Shown in pieces: positions 56,835 to 64,000 of a stretch of DNA of 64,000 nt. Within the stretch, counting starts at the first letter, position 1. Every line of letters starts with the position of its first letter. Origin of the DNA: Trichostrongylus colubriformis (lineage: Eukaryota > Nematoda > Chromadorea > Rhabditida > Trichostrongylidae); contig OZ022256.1 of the NCBI GenBank assembly GCA_963978905.1, positions 25,445,426 to 25,509,425 on the forward strand, in the 5' to 3' direction. The notes beneath the pieces were generated by a model that made no database searches, was not told where the DNA came from, and worked only from the letters and a program-made list of their open reading frames with translations. The position numbers and the translations under genes were made by a program.

Positions 56835-58269
56835 GAAAATAACGAAAGGGGGAGCAGACTAATTTTAAATTTCGAACAATGAAGCTAAAGTACGCAATAT
56901 GAATGCACTGAGTCAGCATCACATCAGTGGGCAACAATGCACGTCTCAAAATGAAGTGCTGTAAAGGTTGCTGCATCCGCATGGTAGGCAGGCGCTCAGG
57001 ATGTAAATGTGTACATGCAATTATATGAAGTTTTGAACTCCGGAAGCATAGTGTGGGGATAATAAAGGTAATTAGGTAGCTCCAGTGCGAGTCTTTCGAA
57101 TGACGGTTTAAGGCTCAAGAAAATCGTGGTGATTCCTTCCACCGGTCAGAATCAAAAGGTTGAATGGATGATAAATACAATCTAATGATAGGAAACATTA
57201 CGGTATGTGATATCCGGAATTCTCATCGACGCCGTCATCAAGCTGCCTAAGAACCTTCTCCACGGAAGGAAACATTGGCAAAATATTCATGTGATTTTGT
57301 GTGTGTGCGTGTGTATCTGCGGTCATCACAGAGAAGAACCATTCAACACTCGAACCTTTTCGCGACACCAGATGTGCTTGTGGTGAAGCATTTCGAACAA
57401 AAAGTAACCGGAAAAACTTTGAAAAAATCATAGAGACAAATCGAATCTTTTTTCAATGTCCAAGTTTTATACCGCGATTTCTTCTCCTTAGTGGTTTATT
57501 TTCTTCTGAGCACGGTCAGTGTAATTCTTCCCAGTCTCAAACCGTCTTTGTCCATGATCGTTGCCCATGTGAGCGCACATGATAAAGACGGTAGTAGGGG
57601 TAATTAGGAACTTCCGAAGATGGTTACTAAATGAAAGCTGGGCGTCTAATCGTGAGAAATGAGGTTTCTGGCGCAGTTCTCTAGTCAAATTCACGTCCTT
57701 GAGATCTGGAGGAGGCACTGTGTTGAACAGACTTCGCCTTTACTGGCATTAGCAGCATCTTAACGTCGAATTTGCCGAACAATGAGTGACGAGTGGATAA
57801 GTGGGCATGATAGTAGAGTGATACTCATGTTTCTTATTCCTGCCGTACCGGTGGGTATTACTTGGTGCTTGAAGTGTTGGTCTCCGTGGTGAAATAGGTC
57901 CACCGGTCAGTATCAATTATTGAATGAATGATACAACCGCATTAACCCTACCACTGCCTTCAAGCTGTGTGTACACACGCTATTAATGAATTTAACAACA
58001 CTAAGCTGTTGATGAGACTGATTTTCGGGAAATTTATTTTTTTCAGAGCTAACAAAGTTCCTAGAGCTAATCTCTTAAAAGGCTCTGTTTGAGCCGGGGC
58101 ATCAATAGATGTGGCGATTGGGCAGAAGCGTAGCGCACCTCTGTTCATTACAGATATTGATCTACTTTCTAGTAGTGGTTTGGGGTTACGTGATTTATCC
58201 TCATGGAGCAGAAACAAAGTACACTCCGATTGGGGCGAATCGTATCGAACGGTGCACATCCTAGCCCCG
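56835..58269. repeat. 1.43-kb direct duplication, right copy; orphan ShKT promoter at its end
   Basis: This is the partner of 51199-52634, with the TTAA MITE at 57586-57959. The copy breaks off about 90 bases before where the ATG should be and joins S module sequence at about 58270 (GTAAGCGTATAACGTTG). The TATA box and the ShKT gene are missing. Confidence 0.9.
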
Positions 58270-60285
58270 ACCCCGTAAGCGTATAACGTTGTTGATTACC
58301 AAAGCCAAAATCTACTTTTAATCTGAATTTCCCACTTTGACAACTGCTATCGAATTGTATTTCTTCACTAAAATCTTGAATCTTGCCATAAAATGCGCAC
58401 TTGAAAAGGTAATTTGAATTTCCCGAAGCATAGGAGAATTGCTTCATAACTACATCTGATTTTCGTATATCACACCATAGTCATGGTTGTATGAGCAGCT
58501 GAGATGACGCCGAAGACGTCTACGTCTAGCGATCTATTGAACAACGAATGCACATAAGAGTGCGAGAATCAGCCGGCATTGCAATAAAACATTCATTTGA
58601 GAGAATTTGTTCCGTGTAGATAAATGAACTGTGGTGTGAAGAGCTCAAAATAGCAAATAGAACAGACGAAAATAACGGAAAGGGGCGCAGATTAATTCTA
58701 TGTTTCGTACAACGAAGCCAAAGTGCGCAACGTGAATGCACTGTGTCAGCATCGCAACAGTAACAACGATGTACGTATTGAAATGACATAGTCAAGGTTC
58801 CGCATCCGTAAGGTTCTGCATCCGCATAGTAGGCTGGCGCTCAGAACATTAGATGTGTACATGCAATTGCTATGAAGTTTTGAACTCTGAAAGTGTAGTG
58901 TAGGGATAATGAGGGTAATCAGGTAGTTCCAATGCGGGTATTTTGAATGAAGGTTCGCGGTTTGAGAAATGCAATTCTCGTGAAAGACGGTACCTTAGCC
59001 TTGCAAAAAACTGAGATCACTTCAGCAGAAGACATCTTCTTCGGTATCCATCTTTCAGTAAAGTGATTAGCTGAAGAGTGTCTAGTAGTGTGTGCAATGG
59101 AGGAGCGGTGTTTACTGAATTGTACTACTTCCCTATCAACAGATATCACTGGATATTGAAAGCAACATTCCTGGTAAACCCTCGCACAGGTTGGAATTGT
59201 GAGGTTGAAGGGATGATGCAATCGAATGATAGGTCACATTATCTTACGGTGTATAATATTCGAATCATTGACATTGACAACATTTATATTGACAACATTT
59301 ACAAAGCCTCCTCATTGAAGACATTTACAAAAAATGCAGTGTGATTTTGAGCGTGTGTGTGTCTCCGGTCACCACAGAGAAGCGTCGTTTGATATCCTAA
59401 CCTTTGCACGACACGACATGTGCTTGTGGTGACGCACTTCAAGCAAAAAGTAAACGGAAGAAGTTTGGAAAAATATTAGGCAGTGACTTCGAATTAAATC
59501 CTTTCGTGAAAGTAAAGTTTTATATCAAGATTTCCTCTGCTTCTCCTTCTGAGCACGGTCACATCACGACTATCGAGAAATTGTAATTCTTCTCAATCTC
59601 AATCCGTATTGCTCCATGATCGTTGCTCAAGTCATCGAACATGTCAAAGATCGTGGTAGGGGTAATGAGGAACTCCTGAAGTTGGTTATCCAATTGAAAG
59701 CTACTGGTCGAAGAAGTGCGATTTCTGGCGTAGCTCTCCGGTCAAAGGTCCTTGAGATCTGGAGGAGGCATTGTCCTCACAGTCGCCTTTAGGACACTAT
59801 CAACATCCTATGGTTAGTATCGACTTCGCCGAGCACCGAGTGACGAGTGGAGCAGTGGGGATGATAGTAGAGTAATAATCATGTCTCTTGTTCCTGCCGT
59901 ACCGATCGGAATTACTGGGTGCTTGACGTGTTGGCCCCGTGGTAAGATGAGTTCACCGAGTATCAAGTATTTGGAAATGATACGACCGCATTAACCCTAC
60001 CACTGCCTGAGCAGTGTGTGCACACCTATCTATAAACTAGATTGATCTTCATAAATTTATTCCTTTTAGAGCTTACAGAGTTCCTAGCGCTGACCTCTTC
60101 ATGAGCTCTGTTTTAGCTGAGGCATCAATAAATGTGGCGACTGAGCGGAAGCGTAGCGCACTTTTGGTCATTAAGGATATCGCTTTACTTTCTAATAGTG
60201 GATTAGTGGTTACGTGATTTATTCTCATGGAGCAGGATAAAAGTACATTCTAATTCGGGCGAATCGTATCGAACGGTGCACTTTC
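58270..60285. repeat. S module and MITE upstream of ShKT copy 7
   Basis: 58270-59640 is a diverged S copy. 59646-60007 is a TTAA-family MITE. 60010-60285 is the conserved ShKT upstream region (AATGTGGCGACT, GAAGCGTAGCGCACTT). Short frames at 59221-58919 (-) and 59404-59586 (+) resemble frames in other S copies but in differing phase. Confidence 0.6.
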
Positions 60286-60288
60286 TAG

Positions 60289-60350
60289 CCCCCCCCCCCC
60301 CCCCCTATAGATGGCGGAGCGTGTGACCCGCCTGACAGTGCAGTATAAAT
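60289..60350 (+). promoter_or_regulatory. ShKT-type core promoter with 17-C run (copy 7)
   Basis: A homopolymer of 17 C (60289-60305) runs straight into CTATAGATGG. A GTGTGACCCGCC element follows, then TATAAAT at 60344-60350, 42-48 bases before ATG. Confidence 0.65.
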
Positions 60351-60391
60351 GAGGCCAGTGCCTGATGCATACATCAGAAAATACTAACTAC

Positions 60392-60637
60392 ATGCTCTTC
60401 TTCATTTTCTGTGTGCTTCTTCTCACAAACGCCTTCACAGCGGACGCACTTCCTGTGGGTTACTTCACATAGATATGTTCAAGCTTTAAGGTGAACTCAA
60501 TCCTTTTTCAGTGCAAAGACGATAAGGATTTCGAGCACTTGTGCAGAGCTTGGGAAAATAACGTATGCGGAATGAAGAGCGAAGGGATTAAGAGCTTTGC
60601 GTATCACTACTGTCGCAAAACTTGTAAGCTTTGTTAA
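60392..60637 (+). CDS. Secreted ShKT-domain peptide, subfamily B (copy 7)
   Basis: Exon 1 is 60392-60454, the intron 60455-60511 (57 nt, GTGGGT...TTTTTCAG, containing TAG if retained), exon 2 60512-60637. The product is 62 residues: signal peptide, then six cysteines at 22, 32, 40, 55, 59 and 62, ending CRKTCKLC. It shares exon 1 almost exactly with pseudogene copy 5, its inverted partner. An AATAAA lies at 60652-60657, 15 bases after the stop, a plausible poly(A) signal. Role by family: secreted, disulfide-rich peptide; the target is unknown. Confidence 0.85.
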
Positions 60638-60651
60638 CTGACCAGTTGCTG

Positions 60652-60657
60652 AATAAA
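60652..60657 (+). terminator. Poly(A) signal of ShKT copy 7
   Basis: AATAAA lies 15 bases downstream of the stop codon. Confidence 0.5.
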
Positions 60658-60819
60658 GCTGTTTAAGAAGAAAGACTTTTTGAGCTTTTCTCAATCTTCT
60701 CCTTGAATTCGCCCTCGCCGCACTATCAACATCCTCCCAGAGCATCCAAAGGCGATATGAATCAGAACTTTTTTTTAAAAATTTTTCTAGACGCTACCAC
60801 TTTGGAGTTCTTAAATATA

Positions 60820-61567
60820 CAGGGGGTGCCAAAAAAAAAAAGTAATTTTGTCTCCTCCACTTTCGACCCCATTTAGCCAAACTACAGTAAATTCTATTGA
60901 GGTATTCTCATCCCCAGAATCAAGAGCAGACCTAACTCTATCACTATACTCCGTGGCAGCCTCCTGCACGAGCAGAAACGGGAGCAAGGAAAGACTGAAC
61001 AAGATGTATCACCTCAACTGGGCAAAATCCGAAATTTCTTCGCCCTCTTTCACAACCTTGCTGACGTCCGTTCAATCTGGGTACCTAAGGGGATTCATAC
61101 CGGATGGTGTTCTTTCACACTGCGTTTTTCCCGGGTTCCCAGCGCCCTTCGTTTCCAAGAGCCAAAACGTTCCCCTACCACTGAAACCCCTCCGGAGGCG
61201 GATTTGAGGCATGAAAATGATACTTTGGATCATAGCAGCCTTGTCCAAGCAGCAGGGGCTCTGTGACTTCCAAGAACCGAAGGGCCAACCCTCAGGAAGC
61301 TTCCCACAAAAGACCTACCACGGAGCTTGGCTCCACTGTTTTTAGCGAATTTTCAAATGTAGGTACTCCGAAGCCCGACTGCGCCGAATGAAACCTCCAT
61401 ATTTTTATGAACATGAACGTGTGGAGCCACAGCTTGTTCCTGCTTTTAAAGGAACATTTCAGAAATGTTTTGCCCCAATACCTTTATCTCTTTCGTTTCT
61501 CTACGTTTTGTAAAATTGGCAGATGTGAGCCGTAGGCAAAATTACTTTTTTTTTTTGGCACCCCCTG
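60820..61567. mobile_element. TA-inserting non-autonomous element, 748 bp
   Basis: Inverted ends CAGGGGGTGCC followed by an A run and GTAATTTTG are flanked by TA at 60818-60819 and 61568-61569. The inverted partner arm at about 46590 lacks the insertion. The TA target suggests the Tc1/mariner group. A plus frame of 119 codons (60848-61207) shows no transposase motif. Confidence 0.85.
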
Positions 61568-61940
61568 TATATAGGCAATACAACCATTGCCGTCTTCCGA
61601 CACTTGGCCCCAATGACCTGGTAACTACTTCTGCCTTTTGTTCAGATGTCCACATAATACGGTTTTGGGAATCACATAGATATAGAAATGGAGTGCAGCT
61701 ATTAGGTTGTAAGAAGCGTTCCGGCCGGTTTTACGCGTCACAAGGCTGGCGAGCTAGGTCCTCCGCTTTGTTTTTGATTTTGAGCTGCTACATAAAGCTA
61801 TGACGCTGTTTATTTTAGAGACGATAGGTGTTAATGAAATATTCATAACAAAAAATCATTTACTGGGATATCAACACGGAATCATCAAATATGACGTAGT
61901 AGCGATAGGCTATCTCTTCGATAGCTACCACTTTTTGAGG

Positions 61941-62690
61941 AGTAGAATCAAGCAGATAGAAAAAACATTTTTTCTGACGAACCACCCTGCCACATAAATG
62001 CACAGGAACACACGTCACAGCTGTATTTCATAATCCAATCTCGCACAGGTATAGCTGTGCGTCTTTGGTTTAATTACCCAAGTTTGAGGTACTTTTAGGA
62101 TCCGGCCCAATCAATGTTGCGGTCAGCCAAATTTTGGAAACCTCTCCGGTAAGAAGAGAACAAATACACCTACGGCATTTCAAAATCTGTTGCAGCAAAC
62201 TATATCTGCCGCAACAGTTCAGTCAGTATTCTCGAAATCTCCACAAAGATGTTGAGAATACGTAGAATTCTGAACTGTGATTGCTTTCAGTTTCAGCATA
62301 TTTTCGTGATTTCGAAATTACTAAAGATTGGTTTATATGAAATTTTGAGAAGTAGAATCAAGCAGATAGAAAAAACATTTTTTCTGACGAACCACCCTGC
62401 CACATAAATGCACAGGATTACACGTCGCAGCTGTATTTCACAATCCAATCTCGCACAGGTATAGCTGTGCGTCTTTGGTTTAATTGCCCAAGTCTGAGGT
62501 ACTTTTGAGATCCGACCCAATCAAGGTTGCGGTCAGCTAATTTTTGGAAACCTCTCCGGAAAGGAGACAACAAAACCCACAGCATGTGAAATCTGTTGCA
62601 ACAAACTGTATCTTTCGCAACACTTGAGTCAATATTCTCGAAATGCCCCAAAAAGATGTTGACGTTGCGAATACGTAGAATTCTGACAAC
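61941..62690. repeat. Two tandem copies, 410-bp period
   Basis: AGTAGAATCAAGCAGATAGA starts copies at 61941 and 62351, with about 90% identity over some 335 bp (shared CACAGGTATAGCTGTGCGTC, which includes a small hairpin ACAGGTATAGCTGT). No coding motif. Confidence 0.8.
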
Positions 62691-62759
62691 GACTAGAAAC
62701 CACGATCACAATCCACAACCCACAAAATCGTCTTTCTGGCTCTGAGTAAGCCTAACAGC

Positions 62760-64000
62760 TTCAGTATTAAGCAACAAAACAGAATAACATCACACATTAG
62801 AAGGCAAAATACATTTCAACAGTACTACAATAACATGAAGGTATACAGTAAAGCAGGATACACAATGATATTGCATGCCCGTCAACCAGATAGAGGCGTC
62901 CCGACTCCTTTCATCTTGCTGTCCCTATGACAGTGCTTCCCGTATCACCACGGAACTATCTAATTTCCCCTTCTCGTAGAAACAATGCTGGACTCTGCGT
63001 TGAGTGGCTCAAGTGTCTGTCATGGGAGTTTCTGCTGAGGGTTGCAATTAATGTGGCAGAGACATTCTCTGCACCCTTACGACCATTTAGTAAAATCGCG
63101 CTTCATGGTCTCTCTAAGCAAACTTTTCAACAACTGACGGACAGTTTCCTCGGACCGAAATGTCCTGCCAGACAGACTTGGGTGTGCTTCTTTGAAGATG
63201 GAACCACTCTGCGCAAGGAGCAGTTTTCCGGTAGTGCCAAGTATCTGTGATCAACCACGAAGTCCGCCACTTTGGACCTCTGAGGGATCTCTGGGATAGC
63301 TACTTCCCGATCCGGATTTCCAATTTCCAGGTTCGCCATAGTCTCGGTGAGGTTCTATCGAAGTTCTGTGGTCCATTCGGGCTATTCCACCACTGCAGCG
63401 ACAATGAGTTCAATGAAAATCGCATCCTTACTGTCGCTTACCACAGTTTAAACGACACCGACTCAAGGCGTCTGCCATACGGTTTGCTGCCCCTTCAGGT
63501 AAATGATCTTGAAATTGTATTTCTGAAGCTCCACTGCCATTGCCCATCTGAGCATTCGTGTAGACACATTGGTCCTTTCGAAAACTGCGGTCAAAGCTTG
63601 GAGGTCACTATATACCCCAACAAGAAGTCCGTAAGGGGTCCGTACACAAGCATGTGAAGCTTTCCTAACGTTAAGGCGACTGCCAAACCTTTCAGGTCAG
63701 TGATGATAGTTACCCTCACATCGTGACTGCCCCTTCGAGGCGAAGAACACGGGGTGAAGGAATCCATCTTGCCCTTCCTGGTTTAAGATCCCAATACGGC
63801 TCCAAGACTTCGGAAATTTGCATCAGCGTAAATTTTGAAGGGCCATCTGCCACTTCTCGCTGCCTCAAAATCCGGCAGGGGCCAGCAATGGGGCTTGCCC
63901 AATGAGTGACTTCAGCTTGTTAACTCAACATGGTATCCCATTTGAACAGCGCTTTCTCTGAGGTCATCTCGTGAAGCGGGGCAGCCATCTTCGAGAATCC
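62760..64000 (-). pseudogene. Ty3/gypsy retrotransposon pol (RT end-RNase H-integrase start), frameshifted, runs off right edge
   Basis: From the right edge leftward the minus strand shows AAPLHEMTSEKALFKWD (RT/RNase H connection), KIYADANFRSLGAVL (RNase H catalytic region, about 63830), LKGLAVALTLGKLHMLVYG (about 63660) and TNVSTRMLRWAMAVELQKYN with IIYLKGQ (about 63560-63500). Integrase-like HPSLSGRTF follows at about 63170. The parts lie in different frames with stops between them, so the copy is dead. This order is standard for Ty3/gypsy; the 5' part lies beyond the window. Confidence 0.78.

Noticed and set aside
1..64000. CRISPR arrays, bacterial operons, rRNA genes
   Set aside because: No short regularly spaced direct repeats with unique spacers, no ribosome-binding-site-led gene strings, no rRNA-like blocks; the intron structure is eukaryotic.

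Overview
This window looks like nuclear DNA of a nematode, most likely a clade V (rhabditid/strongylid) worm. The evidence is very short introns (57-58 nt) ending in TTTTCAG- or TTTTTAG-type acceptors, small secreted ShKT-domain proteins, and a typical nematode transposon set: Tc3/Tc1-like and mariner elements, RTE-like LINEs, BEL/Pao, Ty3/gypsy and DIRS/PAT-type retroelements. The species cannot be named from sequence alone. There are no operons or bacterial features. I see no conserved housekeeping gene, rRNA or canonical tRNA; nearly all of the sequence is duplicated or mobile.

Layout: 1-2.6 kb is a decayed DIRS/PAT-type retrotransposon on the minus strand, with a TTAA-targeting MITE inside its reverse transcriptase. 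2.6-5.9 kb has no recognised gene. 5.9-7.24 kb holds a tandem repeat and a BEL/Pao remnant that ends exactly inside exon 1 of a ShKT gene. 7.24-23.3 kb is an 11.27-kb direct duplication with internal palindromes. It carries ShKT genes at 9.9 (+), 18.3 (-) and 21.2 kb (+), plus a truncated one at 7.2 kb, and was later hit by a Tc3-like and two mariner insertions. 23.9-28.35 kb has an RTE fragment and then a ~575-bp inverted repeat whose arms each carry a small secreted-protein gene. 29.0-31.9 kb is a dead Tc1-like element split by a 1.67-kb hAT-type element. 34.4-35.3 kb has two back-to-back TTAA elements. 36-37 kb has a LINE fragment and a 167-bp minisatellite. 39.8-41.1 kb is a 5'-truncated RTE-like LINE. 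42.0-44.65 kb is another copy of the ShKT-downstream repeat, interrupted by a Mutator-like insertion with a 9-bp target duplication. 46.25-61.9 kb is a second, older ShKT cluster in a large inverted repeat: a pseudogene at 47.0 kb (-), genes at 52.7 and 60.4 kb (+), and an orphan promoter at 58.2 kb. 62.7-64 kb is a frameshifted Ty3/gypsy pol on the minus strand, running off the window.

The unifying theme is a birth-and-death array of small secreted ShKT peptides. Each gene has two exons and a strongly conserved TATA-containing promoter block. The genes occur as divergent, inverted and tandem copies in a repeat-rich region. Paralogous copies serve as empty-site controls and show several transposons inserting after the duplications.
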